Assembly (NCBI RefSeq): GCF_923077115.1
Contig: NZ_CAKLPX010000001.1
Coordinates: forward strand, 434,001-498,000
Length of the DNA stretch: 64,000 bases
Reading direction: 5' to 3'
From: Sinobacterium norvegicum
GTDB taxonomy: Bacteria > Pseudomonadota > Gammaproteobacteria > Pseudomonadales > Sinobacteriaceae
The first letter of the stretch is position 1, and the number at the start of each line of letters is the position of its first letter. Shown here in pieces: positions 7,411 through 18,012 of the stretch. The position numbers and the translations under genes were made by a program. The notes beneath the pieces are model-generated. The model did not search any database. It was given only the letters and a program-made list of their open reading frames with translations, and was not told the DNA's origin.

Positions 7411-10400
7411 CTAATGCCAATTGACGTAGCTGATACCGTCATCAAAGCACGTTTCTAGCTCATTGGCATCCTTCTCATCACAAAGATATGCCTCTAAATA
7501 ATCGTCCTCTTCATCCTCGTCTCTCAAATGCATCGGTGGTAATACTGAGTCCTCGGCGATGGTAAATGGTTTCACATCGGTAAAGATTGCCGGGTCTAGT
7601 TGAACAAACTCATCGACGATATTATTGACCGCACTCTTAATGCCGGATGAAGACAAAATATCATTGATATTAGCAATCTTAATACCACGTGATGCCTCGC
7701 TTAATGCAGAGGATAAACCCAACATGACAGGGTTTACATACGTCACAGCGACAAAGGTTACATCATTATCTACATCGATTTGTATCGTCTGCCCAGTCAC
7801 AGAGCCAATTTCCAGGAAGGCGGTAATTTCTGCATTTGCAGCAATAATATGTGCGTAGTCAGCAGCACTGTCGTCGGCATAAACAGACCCCGTGCTGCTG
7901 GTTAGCTTCACATCTCCCTCTGATGAACTGCCCGTGGATAACAAGCCAACGACCACATCGTGCTCCTCTACAATAGTAATGTCGCCGCCTCTGGTGAGGG
8001 CATTTAAGTAATCTATAGCCGTCGACAAATTGATAGTGTCAGCAATAAGGTTCAAACGCTCAACATTGGTATAACCGGAGGCTGCACCTTCAGTATCAAC
8101 GTACAGCTCATTGGCGGTGAAATTATAAGTCATGTCACCGGTATCAATTTGTTGTCCACTGAATATGGCGTCACCGGTCGTGTAAAGGCTGGCCACTATG
8201 CTCTGATCATACAAGGTTGTGAAACCTGAGAATTCAATGTCGCCAATAGAGTCGCCACTGTTTGTTAATCGCCAAATCATAGAATCCGCTAACAGTGTTA
8301 ATGAGCTCTGACTACCTTGCAGTTGATCAGCCTTATTAAATAACAGGCCAGCTGCGGTTATTGAGGCGTCAGAGTTAATAGTAAAATCAGCATCAACATT
8401 GCTGCCGTCAATATGCGTGCTCGTTGCACTGTCATTGACCTCCTCAACATTGGCGTATTGACTGACCTCATCACTGAGCGAACCGTCGGCTGAAATTGTC
8501 CAAGTACGACTGTCTGACACTGTGTTTTGATTGATAACATCATAGCCACCTGCACCATCAATAGCATCAATACTGCCAACAAACTCTATGCCGGCAGTTT
8601 TGAGTTGGTATTGGTTGGCAGCGATGTCGAAAACTTCATCAATCGACCGGCCAACCACCGACATGCCCTCTGCGATAACGGATTGAACATCGGTAAATGC
8701 TATGCCAGAAGTAGTGACTGCATTTTCATCGTTGATGTAATAGCTGGTATTTAAACCTGCTACTGTATTCGCACCACTGACTTTATTGATATTACTAAAC
8801 CGCACATTGGAGGCCGACACACTGTTTCCTGATAGTAGCTGCCAAGTATTATCGTTGAGTGTGTTAACAATACCGTCCATGCTGTTGTCACCAACATAAG
8901 ACGTCAGTCCATCAAACTGGGTATCAGCCACCGATAATTTTTGCGTGCCGACCAGGGTGGCCAGTAAGCTATTCCCAGTATCGTTAAGCACCCCGCCTTT
9001 GGTTAATATGTTTGCGGCATTAAAGACCGTAATAAATCCATCGCTAAAGTGCTTATTATTTATAATTGACCAATCATTATTTTGAGTGTCGGTGACTGAT
9101 TCGGTGGTATTCAACACACTGACTTGGCTAAAAGTGCGTCCACCTGCTGCTTGCAGTTCATAATCTGCGACTATCGACCAATTTAAGCCTGCATTATCAA
9201 CCACACTATCGCTATTATTGTTGCCTATATAGCCACCTGCGCCAATAAAATCGATGCCTGCTACTTCATGTTGCGTGCTAAATACATTAATTGTCTGTGC
9301 AGCGTTGGTATTATTGCTCACCACACCTGTGGTGGATACCGCAGAAAGGCCAGAAAACTCGATAAAGCCATCACTGGTATTTTTAGAGGCTATTAAGGAC
9401 CAATTATTATTTTGGCTGTCAAACACTGAGCCTGCACCGGTAACCTTGTTGATATTGCTAAAACTGCGCCCCGTATCATCTAGCAGGTGGTAATTTGATG
9501 TGATCGACCAATCAACAGATCGCTCGGACACTATCTGATCGGATAATAGTCCTGCTATATATTCACTGATATTGCTGAATACAATATCTCTTAACACCAA
9601 CGTGTTATCGGCAGATATTGTTAGCGACACAGCCTGATTTGTATCATTGATCAACGCCCCAGTGCTGCTGATTGATGAAATACCCTCAAAATAATAGTCA
9701 CCATTATTTGCCTGTTCGAAATCAGTCACTGACCAGTCGCTATTGGTTTCATCGACAACGGATGCTTGGCTATTTATTTGGCTGGCACTTAAGAAATCAA
9801 TACCACTACTATTGATTAAGTTTGCACTTTTTATAGTCCAATTATTAGCAGCGACATCCAATAAAGCTCCCGTTGACTCGAGGACATTAATATTGCTGTA
9901 GTTTCTGCCGCTGTCTGAAATCTGATTGAACCCGTTGATAGACCAGGCCCTGCCGTCAGCATCGACGACAGTATCAATCGTCGTTAGGCCGCCACTATAA
10001 CTGCTGGGATTACTAAAGCTAATTCCAGCCAAGGTGAGGCTGTTGCCGTCTACATCAATCTGCTGATTAGTATTCGACGCATTAACAACATCGCCCAATG
10101 TGTCGACGTTACCGGTACCAATAAAGGTGATAAAGCCATTATCGAGTCTATTGGAAGATAATACATTCCAACTCGAGTCCATGGCAGGCAAGTCTACTAC
10201 CTTACCTAACGATGCAATCGATGAAATCGAATTAAATAAAATCCCTGCTGAGCTTGCAGAGGTATCACTCTCTAACAACCAATCCCCATCGAGAGAATCG
10301 GTAACCCCACCTGTTGTCGTTACTTGATCAATTCCGGTGAAACTGCGAGTGCTAGTATCAGCGCCATTAGACTGCGTAACAGTCCAATCATCATTGCTCA

Positions 10401-13400
10401 GGTCAATCACGTTATCTGAACCTGAGCCAATATAACTACCGCCACCGATATAACTGATGCCTCCCATCTTCAGGGCCTCATCATTTGCTGCAATAGTCAC
10501 GCTATTGTCAATCGTTACACTTGTGATGGAGCCATCTGTAATAATGCTGTCACTACTACTGAATGTAATGCCTGCTGCGGATGCTGTTGTTGTGCCAAGG
10601 TGTTGCCACTGATTGACAGAACCTTCCGACAACTCGCCACTGGTTGTCAGCGCATCAATACTACTGAAAACTCGGCCATCACTGTTATTCAAGCTGTTTG
10701 ATTGGTCAGCCGTTATCTGCCAGTCTCGGCTCGCTATGCTATCGTCGATATCATCAAAACTCCCCGCCTTATTTAACCCGCTATAGCTACTCATCCCCTT
10801 GAACGTCATGCCAAGTTCAACAAGCTCTAATTCATCACTATTAGCATTGAGTTTGACGGTTATATTATCGCTGCTAACGTTGACGATGGCGTCATCGGTT
10901 TCAACACGAGTAATATTATAAAACTCTATACCACTGGAGGCTGCGTTGTTGGCCCCTTTGAGTAACCATGCAGTATCAGCCACATCATTATCAAAAATTG
11001 TTGTGGTGGTATCCAGGCTATCCACATCAGTAAATATCATTCCATTTGAGCTTAATGTGTTGTTGCCATCAACAGACCAGCCCAATGATGATAAAAATTC
11101 ATCGGTAATATTGTCCAAACCAACCGCACTGCCCTCATAAGCAGTGGCGCCATTGAAGACAAAGCCAGAGACCTGTATCGCCCCGCTATCAGTCAAAACC
11201 ACATCTATTGCACTACTACCGTCGGTGGTGTTTTTTATCGTACCATCGGTATTTATCACGCCGCCATTTTCAATCAAAAATGCATCCACACCGCTGATCG
11301 TGCTGCTGATTTGATCGGCACCGGTTAACAACCAAACATGATCCGAAATCGCATCACTGATAACGTCTTTAACAATCGATGAACCTATATAATGACTACT
11401 GCCATCAAATAAAATGCCAAGTAGTGAAATACTTAAATTTGCACCACTGGCCAACGTTACATCTGCAGCCTCTGTCATCAGTGAGCTATTTGTGACAGAA
11501 CCTGATGTAGTCACCAGGCTGGTACCAACAAATCTTACACCCAGAGCCTCAACCTCATTGGTAGCCAAAACGCTCCAATTAGTTGTAGATGACTCTGTAA
11601 TATTTCCGCTGCCAGTCACCTTGCTGATATTGCTAAATTGGCGGGCTGAGTTTTTAGTGGCCGTATGGCTGCCATCAATGTTCCAATGACTATTATCTGA
11701 ATCCGTCACGGTATCGAAATTGGTCGCATCTCCGATGTAGTTACCGCTGCCGGTAAAATCGATGCCTGCCACTGTGATGACGCTGTTACTCGCGGTTACT
11801 GCCTGGCTTATACCGCTGACATTGGTGATCACGCCATTGGTGGTAATGTCATTGCTTCCATTGAAGGTAATGCCTAACGCCGAGGCGATGTTAGCTGCAT
11901 TGAACGACCAGTTGTTGGTCGCCGTCTCGGTAATAGCGCCGGTGGTAGAAACCTGGGCGATATTATTAAACTGACGGGCCGATGCCTTGGTGGCCGTATT
12001 GGCGGCATCGATATTCCAGCCACTGTTGTCGCTATCGGTAATACTGTCGGTGTTACTGTTATGGCCGGTGTAGTCACCAGTACCAATAAATTGGATACCG
12101 GCGGCGGTCAAGGCCGTGTTCGAAGCGACAATCACCTCACCCGCCCCCTTGTCATTGGTCACAGTACCGTCGGTGGTAATCACACTGGTGCCATCAACGG
12201 TGATGCCGGCATCTGAGCTGGCCAGGTTTTCACCTATGAAACGCCAGTTATTGGTTGATGACTCGTCGATATTACCGGTGGTCGTGACCTGATCAATATT
12301 GCTGAACTGACGAGCCCCGTTCTTGGTCGCCACATTGGTGCCCGTAATCGTCCAAGCACTGTTGTCTGCATCAACTACAGCATCCTTGTTAGTGCTGTCA
12401 CCGATGTAGTTACCGCTGCCGGTAAAATCGATGCCTGCCACTGTGATGACGCTGTTACTCGCGGTTACTGCCTGGCTTATACCGCTGGCATTGGTGATCA
12501 CGCCATTGGTGGTAATGTCATTGCTTCCATCAAAGCTAATGCCTAACGCCGAGGCAATGTTAGCCGCACTGAACGACCAGTTATTGGTCGCCGTTTCAGT
12601 AATGACACCGGTGGTTGAGACCTGAGCGATATTATTAAACTGACGGCCCGATGCCTTGGTGGCCGTATTGGTGGCATCGAGGTTCCAGGCGCTGTTGTCG
12701 CTGTCGGTAATACTGTCGGTGTTACTGTTATGACCGGTGTAGTCGCCATTGCCGACAAATTGAATGCCAGCGGCGGTCAAGGCTGTGGACGAAGCGACAA
12801 TCACCTCACCCGCCCCCTTGTCATTGGTCACCGTACCGTCGGTTGTAATCACACTGGTGCCATCAACGGTAATGCCGGCATCAGAACTGGCCAGGTTTTG
12901 ACCTATGAAACGCCAGTGAGTGGTCGATGACTCGTCGATATTACCGGTGGTCGTTACCTGATCAATATTGCTGAACTGACGAGCCCCGTTCTTGGTCGCC
13001 ACATTGGTGCCCGTAATCGTCCAAGCACTGTTGTCTGCATCAACCACAGCATCCTTGTTAGTGCTGTCACCGATGTAGTTGCCGGTACCGATAAAGTCGA
13101 TATCAGCAACAGTGACTTGAGTATTTGATGCCACCACCGATTGACCGCTGCCCGTGTCATTGGTGATTAAGCCGTTGGAGGTCACTTGATCAATATTGCT
13201 GAATTGGCGGGCTGAATTTTTCGTTGCCGTATGACTGCTATTAACATCCCAGTTGTTATTATCTGAATCCGTCACGGTATCGGAGTTGGTCGCATCTCCG
13301 ATGTAGTTACCGCTGCCGGTAAAATCGATGCCTGCCACTGTGATGACGCTGTTACTCGCGGTTACTGCCTGGCTTATACCGCTGGCATTGGTGATCACGC

Positions 13401-15990
13401 CATTGGTGGTAATGTCATTGCTTCCATTGAAGGTAATGCCTAACGCCGAGGCGATGTTAGCTGCACTGAACGACCAGTTGTTGGTCGCCGTCTCAGTAAT
13501 GGCGCCGGTGGTTGAGACCTGAGCGATATTATTAAACTGACGGCCCGATGCCTTGGTGGCCGTATTGGTTGCCTCGAGATTCCAGGCACGGTTGTCGCTG
13601 TCGCTAATGCTGTCGGTGTTACTGTTATGACCGGTGTAGTCGCCATTGCCGACAAATTGAATGCCGGCGGCGGTCAAGGCTGTGGACGATGCCACAATCA
13701 CCTCACCGGCCCCTTTGTCATTGGTCACCGCGCCACTAGTGGTTACCTTATTAATGTTAGAGAAACTACGAGCCAGATTCTTTGTCGCTGTATTAGCATC
13801 GGTGAATGTCCAATTGCTATTGTCACTATCATTTACATGATCAAAGTTTGTTGCGTCGCCGATGTAAGAACCATTACCCAAGATTTTAACGCTTGCTAAC
13901 TCAAGGCTTGCATCGGTTGCGGTAACAGCTTGGCTATTGGCTGTCTTGTTGCTGACGGTGCCCGTCGTCGTCAATTGCTCAATTGATTGTGTGGTAAATG
14001 AAGTATCGCCAATTTCAGTTGTACCAGCACCGGTGATATTTACATTAGCCGCTAGGTTGTCAGCAATGACATCGGCCCCGGTATTACCAACCACAGACAC
14101 TGTCGTGGCCGTAATTGCTCCAAGTGTATTATCGGAGTTGTTACCAGTACGGCCAACATTTAACGTCACTGCATCAGCGGAAATGGATCCAGCATTGTTA
14201 ATATTAATTGAGCTTGTTGTTATATCACCCTGTGTGGTTAATATCGACTGACTGTTGGCAATTGTAATGTCATTGCCAGCCTCTAAATCAATGTGGTATT
14301 TCCCACCACCAATAGCCGATGTTGCGGTGATATTATTGTTGACCACAATGTCATTATCTGCCTGCAGACTGAAGGTCGCTGAGGCTGCAGCATCACTGGC
14401 GAAATCAGTGGCGCCATCTGTGACGATTACTATTGCAGCGTCAACTACAATATCCCCTGAGCCACCACCCGTTGAGTCTGTAGAAACCGTAACGCTGGTT
14501 CCATCGGCCATGGTTGAGGTAATTAAAGCAACATCAATAGTGCTGCTATCGGGATTTGTTTGATCTTGATAGACGAAGGGGTCGGTTGCAACATTAACAG
14601 GAACCGTTATATCACCGGCACCATTTTGTATGGTAATAGACGTTGGGTCTAGTAACCAATCACCGGCGTTACCATGATAAGATTTAGCTGAAATTATAGC
14701 CCCGTCATCAATGGCGAGGCTTTGTTTTGATGACGTTTCAATCAATCCACCGTCGCCACTTTGAGTGCCACCTTGTGCCCTTAAGGTTCCAGCAATAACT
14801 GTCTTGTGATCGGACCAAACAATTAACCGACCGCCAGAACCCGTTTCTTTAGCACTCGCATCAACGATTGCACCCTCGTGGATGACAACTGTTTCAGCAT
14901 TCTTTATCGTTGGATTGTCGCCTTTATAGTCACCTCCGATCAGAATCTCGCCACCGCCCTGCCCTTTGGCAGAAATCAATGCGCTAGAGCCCAGAGCAAT
15001 TTGATCGCCTAGTATGTTAATCGTCCCTGCTTGCCCAATATCTGAATCGGCTACCAGCGCACCAGTCACATGCACTTTTTTCGATTCTAAATAGATGCTG
15101 CCCGCATTATCGGGAGATGATACATTAAGCGTGCCCTGCTGTTTGACTAGACCATTATCGGATCGCAACCGGATAATGCCATTGGAACGGTCAATACCGG
15201 TAGCTGATATCATGTCCGTATTATTAACGGCGCTGTCGAAGAGCTTGGCCGTTACCTTGGCCTGTAGCAAGATATCTTGGCCGTTAATATGGCCATTATT
15301 AATAACAGCGCTATCAACACCGAGATCATTTTCAAGTATTTCCTTTGTTAATACGATACCTATCATATTGTCCTGATCAAAGGTAATCGTTGCAGCAGAG
15401 GCTGAGTTTAAGGAGACGATCTTGCCGTTAATCACCCCATTGTTTATTGCCTGATGGCCAATCAGGTGCACACCAGAAGCCGCATTGATTATGCCATTAT
15501 TAATGACAACGCCCTCACCATCTGCTTGCAACATTAACTGATCAATGGTGTCTTTATTCACCTGCAATGTTGAGGCAACAATAGCATCGACGTTGATCCT
15601 AGACGTTTCTGTGAAGACTAAACCTCTGGGGTTGATAAGTACCACACGACCATTCGCCTCAACCAGGCCGCGGATCGTTGACGGGCTTTGATCGAGTATA
15701 TTATTGACTGATACAGCACTACTGTTTGGCTGCTTAAACTTTACGGCCTCGTTAGTGTTCACATTAAAACTCTGCCAGTTAATATTAGAGTACTGGCTAC
15801 TTTGATTAACTGTTGTGGTATTGTTTTTGACGCTTATAGTCGAATTTCCTGAGGTGACCACCCCGCCCTTGGGGCCTGAGATAGCCGAACTGCTGTAGCT
15901 CGCTGTTATGGCAATCTGAGTCGTGATTGCAATCGCTATCGGTAGGCGATTAAAGTTATTTCTTTTATTATTACCGTTGCGTTTTTTCAT
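7411..15990 (-). CDS. Giant two-partner-secretion exoprotein (TpsA, filamentous haemagglutinin type)
   Basis: 2859-residue predicted surface adhesin. An extended signal peptide (about 1-37, Lys/Arg/Asn-rich n-region) precedes a TPS secretion domain (about 38-290) containing NPRGLVF at 120-126, the local form of the NPNGI-type motif. GDWLLDPTSITI follows near 448. Residues about 750-1420 are tandem, nearly identical units, and the rest is a long series of degenerate Trp/Gly/Asn-rich modules likely to form a beta-helix. The only two cysteines I see are 2837 and 2848 in the acidic last 25 residues (C-x10-C). GAGGTG precedes the ATG by 7 bases. tpsB lies 53 bases upstream in the same operon. The receptor or function (adhesion, biofilm, haem capture) cannot be read from sequence. 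Confidence 0.88.
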   Translation of the reverse strand: MKKRNGNNKRNNFNRLPIAIAITTQIAITASYSSSAISGPKGGVVTSGNSTISVKNNTTTVNQSSQYSNINWQSFNVNTNEAVKFKQPNSSAVSVNNILDQSPSTIRGLVEANGRVVLINPRGLVFTETSRINVDAIVASTLQVNKDTIDQLMLQADGEGVVINNGIINAASGVHLIGHQAINNGVINGKIVSLNSASAATITFDQDNMIGIVLTKEILENDLGVDSAVINNGHINGQDILLQAKVTAKLFDSAVNNTDMISATGIDRSNGIIRLRSDNGLVKQQGTLNVSSPDNAGSIYLESKKVHVTGALVADSDIGQAGTINILGDQIALGSSALISAKGQGGGEILIGGDYKGDNPTIKNAETVVIHEGAIVDASAKETGSGGRLIVWSDHKTVIAGTLRAQGGTQSGDGGLIETSSKQSLAIDDGAIISAKSYHGNAGDWLLDPTSITIQNGAGDITVPVNVATDPFVYQDQTNPDSSTIDVALITSTMADGTSVTVSTDSTGGGSGDIVVDAAIVIVTDGATDFASDAAASATFSLQADNDIVVNNNITATSAIGGGKYHIDLEAGNDITIANSQSILTTQGDITTSSININNAGSISADAVTLNVGRTGNNSDNTLGAITATTVSVVGNTGADVIADNLAANVNITGAGTTEIGDTSFTTQSIEQLTTTGTVSNKTANSQAVTATDASLELASVKILGNGSYIGDATNFDHVNDSDNSNWTFTDANTATKNLARSFSNINKVTTSGAVTNDKGAGEVIVASSTALTAAGIQFVGNGDYTGHNSNTDSISDSDNRAWNLEATNTATKASGRQFNNIAQVSTTGAITETATNNWSFSAANIASALGITFNGSNDITTNGVITNASGISQAVTASNSVITVAGIDFTGSGNYIGDATNSDTVTDSDNNNWDVNSSHTATKNSARQFSNIDQVTSNGLITNDTGSGQSVVASNTQVTVADIDFIGTGNYIGDSTNKDAVVDADNSAWTITGTNVATKNGARQFSNIDQVTTTGNIDESSTTHWRFIGQNLASSDAGITVDGTSVITTDGTVTNDKGAGEVIVASSTALTAAGIQFVGNGDYTGHNSNTDSITDSDNSAWNLDATNTATKASGRQFNNIAQVSTTGVITETATNNWSFSAANIASALGISFDGSNDITTNGVITNASGISQAVTASNSVITVAGIDFTGSGNYIGDSTNKDAVVDADNSAWTITGTNVATKNGARQFSNIDQVTTTGNIDESSTNNWRFIGENLASSDAGITVDGTSVITTDGTVTNDKGAGEVIVASNTALTAAGIQFIGTGDYTGHNSNTDSITDSDNSGWNIDAANTATKASARQFNNIAQVSTTGAITETATNNWSFNAANIASALGITFNGSNDITTNGVITNVSGISQAVTASNSVITVAGIDFTGSGNYIGDATNFDTVTDSDNSHWNIDGSHTATKNSARQFSNISKVTGSGNITESSTTNWSVLATNEVEALGVRFVGTSLVTTSGSVTNSSLMTEAADVTLASGANLSISLLGILFDGSSHYIGSSIVKDVISDAISDHVWLLTGADQISSTISGVDAFLIENGGVINTDGTIKNTTDGSSAIDVVLTDSGAIQVSGFVFNGATAYEGSAVGLDNITDEFLSSLGWSVDGNNTLSSNGMIFTDVDSLDTTTTIFDNDVADTAWLLKGANNAASSGIEFYNITRVETDDAIVNVSSDNITVKLNANSDELELVELGMTFKGMSSYSGLNKAGSFDDIDDSIASRDWQITADQSNSLNNSDGRVFSSIDALTTSGELSEGSVNQWQHLGTTTASAAGITFSSSDSIITDGSITSVTIDNSVTIAANDEALKMGGISYIGGGSYIGSGSDNVIDLSNDDWTVTQSNGADTSTRSFTGIDQVTTTGGVTDSLDGDWLLESDTSASSAGILFNSISSIASLGKVVDLPAMDSSWNVLSSNRLDNGFITFIGTGNVDTLGDVVNASNTNQQIDVDGNSLTLAGISFSNPSSYSGGLTTIDTVVDADGRAWSINGFNQISDSGRNYSNINVLESTGALLDVAANNWTIKSANLINSSGIDFLSASQINSQASVVDETNSDWSVTDFEQANNGDYYFEGISSISSTGALINDTNQAVSLTISADNTLVLRDIVFSNISEYIAGLLSDQIVSERSVDWSITSNYHLLDDTGRSFSNINKVTGAGSVFDSQNNNWSLIASKNTSDGFIEFSGLSAVSTTGVVSNNTNAAQTINVFSTQHEVAGIDFIGAGGYIGNNNSDSVVDNAGLNWSIVADYELQAAGGRTFSQVSVLNTTESVTDTQNNDWSIINNKHFSDGFITVFNAANILTKGGVLNDTGNSLLATLVGTQKLSVADTQFDGLTSYVGDNSMDGIVNTLNDNTWQLLSGNSVSASNVRFSNINKVSGANTVAGLNTSYYINDENAVTTSGIAFTDVQSVIAEGMSVVGRSIDEVFDIAANQYQLKTAGIEFVGSIDAIDGAGGYDVINQNTVSDSRTWTISADGSLSDEVSQYANVEEVNDSATSTHIDGSNVDADFTINSDASITAAGLLFNKADQLQGSQSSLTLLADSMIWRLTNSGDSIGDIEFSGFTTLYDQSIVASLYTTGDAIFSGQQIDTGDMTYNFTANELYVDTEGAASGYTNVERLNLIADTINLSTAIDYLNALTRGGDITIVEEHDVVVGLLSTGSSSEGDVKLTSSTGSVYADDSAADYAHIIAANAEITAFLEIGSVTGQTIQIDVDNDVTFVAVTYVNPVMLGLSSALSEASRGIKIANINDILSSSGIKSAVNNIVDEFVQLDPAIFTDVKPFTIAEDSVLPPMHLRDEDEEDDYLEAYLCDEKDANELETCFDDGISYVNWH
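11733..13735 (-). repeat. Long tandem DNA repeats within tpsA (669-bp unit)
   Basis: The block starting GATGTAGTTACCGCTGCC recurs at 11733, 12402 and about 13299, offsets of 669 and 897 bases. The 897-base interval is a 669-base unit carrying an extra 228-base (76-codon) module at about 13071-13298. All intervals are multiples of three. Copies differ by scattered substitutions, and the third copy is partial, running to about 13735. The encoded unit of 223 residues runs from GAGEVIVAS to about DGTVTNDK. Copy number could change by recombination or be mis-assembled. Confidence 0.85.
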
Positions 15991-16043
15991 GCCAACACCT
16001 CATTATTACTAGCATTTAGCTAATAACATCATCCATGGTTTGA

Positions 16044-17996
16044 TTATTTAAAATAAAATGTAAAGTCTGCAAATGTTCTATATTCCTGCTGATCGTCTCC
16101 AATACCCTCGATTGAAGAATCGATAAAACCAGGTTTTGATACGCTGATTTGAGAGTTAAAATAATCTTTGTATTGAAATTTAAACATCAGGCCATATCCG
16201 CCCATTTTCGCCCAACTATCGCTGAACGAATCGGTATAGCTATTTTGATTACCATAGGCAGCCTCCATAAACAGCCCAAGTTCAAACACATCACTCAAGC
16301 GGGTGTCATCGTAGATAGTGAAGTTGGTAAAGTCTGGCACATCAAAAAATAATTCAGTTGCAAGATATGCTGAACTATCAGCCGAAAATTCACTGACCGT
16401 AAAAGCCCTGACTGCACCTCCACCACCGAGAGAAGCCTGTTCATAGGCTGGTAACGCACTTTCGCTATACTGAGAGTTAGAACGAATGACCAGACGCGAG
16501 CTCTTATCCGATAAAGGGATTGGTAGGAAAAAAAGTGAATTTGTGTTCAATACAAACTTATAGAAATCACTGTCCCTGCCGTCTGCAACTTCCGATTGAA
16601 TGCTGCCATAGGAAAACCCTACACTGGCCATATTCAACATAGGGAATGAACTTCCCATCAGATCGCCATCGATAATTAATTCACCACCAACCGCATGGTC
16701 CCCTTGCGCACCTTTGGCCGAGGTAACAAGAGAGTCCAGCTGAGTTTCCTTATCCGTCGCATTAGCAGTAACTGTGAGGTTTTTACTACGCGAGCGTATA
16801 AACTTATGGCTGACGCCGAAAACATAACTGCTGTTGACACCCTCAATTTCGTATAAATCACTCTCTTCTGATTCAACAGTAAATTCGTTGTAATCTGCCG
16901 ACAAGTTTAAGCGTGTTCTCGTTCCCCAGATTGGATAGCTATAACTTAATTGACCCAAATCAGAGTTCAATGGATCGACAGATTTAAGATAACCTATCGA
17001 TAATGAGTCGCCTTGACCGGTTAAATTCATAATATCGGCAATGGCAAACAGTCGTTGATTACCGGTGAATTTTGATCCGTGGTTATCACCTCTAATCGCC
17101 AGTTGCCATCGTTGCTCTTCCCTCACGTTAATATTGAGTCGTGTTTCACTTGGCTGGCTACCTGCACTAAAAGCACCATATAAACTAAGGCCGGGGTAAT
17201 CATTTAACAGGTAAAATGACTCTTCTATATCCTTGTTATTTACCAAGCCGCCAACCTGATTGGCAAAGGGTCGGGATAGCCTCTCTGCGCTATAGCGCTT
17301 ATTCCCTGATACCGCTACCTCTCCTAAGATGCCCTCTATAACCGTCAGTTTGACAACACCTTTCTCAACATCTTGTGCGGGTATGTAAGCTTTAGCCAAA
17401 AACAAACCATTGCTGCGATAAAATTGAGTCACTTGATCGGCAACATCCTCTATATCGTAATAGGACAATCCCCTAGCCTGCTGCTGTCGTTGCATCACTG
17501 CCACCAACTGTTGCAAATCTTCAGAGGTCAATGCCTGTACGCTTTTACCCTGCTGGACAGATTGCAAAACTTCAGCTATTTCCTCAAGCTCTTGCTGACT
17601 ATAACCACTGGCAAATATCTGATCTTCCTTCATCAGTTCACGCCGCTTTGCCTCGACAAGTTCCTTCACAGCAAGGGCAGTTATTCCTGATTCTGGGAAC
17701 TCAGGCAACCTGACAAACTCAAATTTCTCTACTCTGATACGTGGAAGGTCATCTCGATAGGCAGCGTTGGGAATCTCAATATCATTATCGGGTGAGGTTT
17801 GATTTGTTTTTCGCTCATTATAATTATTCTCAATACCTTTACTGTCTATATCTGGCGCAGAATTATCGATAATTCCCCGTAAGGCATTACCAGCATTATT
17901 GGTTTGAGCCTCGGTATCCACAGGCACTAGTGTTACAAAAAAAAGTAACCCTATGACACCGTAAAACCAAAACTTTTGCATATATTGAGAAAACAC
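16044..17996 (-). CDS. Two-partner-secretion outer-membrane transporter (TpsB, ShlB/FhaC/HecB family)
   Basis: 650 residues. A signal peptide (about 6-31) is followed by a low-complexity linker, a helical Gln/Glu-rich segment (about 105-175), POTRA modules (seen as SYYDIEDVADQVTQFYRSNGLFLAKAYIPAQDV and GNKRYSAERLSRPF), and a 16-strand-type barrel ending in Phe-Tyr-Phe-Lys. AVRAFTVSEF matches the VRGY-type motif of the pore lid loop. It exports the TpsA exoprotein encoded next. GTG at 17996 is preferred as start because GGAGG lies 8 bases upstream; ATG 17981 has no ribosome site. A Fur-box-like palindrome lies 17 bases before the start. The extended helical region before the POTRA domains is longer than in FhaC. 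Confidence 0.9.
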   Translation of the reverse strand: MFSQYMQKFWFYGVIGLLFFVTLVPVDTEAQTNNAGNALRGIIDNSAPDIDSKGIENNYNERKTNQTSPDNDIEIPNAAYRDDLPRIRVEKFEFVRLPEFPESGITALAVKELVEAKRRELMKEDQIFASGYSQQELEEIAEVLQSVQQGKSVQALTSEDLQQLVAVMQRQQQARGLSYYDIEDVADQVTQFYRSNGLFLAKAYIPAQDVEKGVVKLTVIEGILGEVAVSGNKRYSAERLSRPFANQVGGLVNNKDIEESFYLLNDYPGLSLYGAFSAGSQPSETRLNINVREEQRWQLAIRGDNHGSKFTGNQRLFAIADIMNLTGQGDSLSIGYLKSVDPLNSDLGQLSYSYPIWGTRTRLNLSADYNEFTVESEESDLYEIEGVNSSYVFGVSHKFIRSRSKNLTVTANATDKETQLDSLVTSAKGAQGDHAVGGELIIDGDLMGSSFPMLNMASVGFSYGSIQSEVADGRDSDFYKFVLNTNSLFFLPIPLSDKSSRLVIRSNSQYSESALPAYEQASLGGGGAVRAFTVSEFSADSSAYLATELFFDVPDFTNFTIYDDTRLSDVFELGLFMEAAYGNQNSYTDSFSDSWAKMGGYGLMFKFQYKDYFNSQISVSKPGFIDSSIEGIGDDQQEYRTFADFTFYFK

Positions 17997-18012
17997 CTAG
18001 CATCCCTCCGTG

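Noticed and set aside
11733-13735. Could the tpsA repeats be a CRISPR array or mobile element
   Set aside because: Units are hundreds of bases long, in frame, and encode the adhesin; there are no short repeats with unique spacers and no transposase.
13937-14563. Open frames on the plus strand across tpsA
   Set aside because: They are antisense shadows created by the repetitive, stop-poor coding of the adhesin; they show no start sites or family likeness, and three of them recur with the DNA repeat itself.
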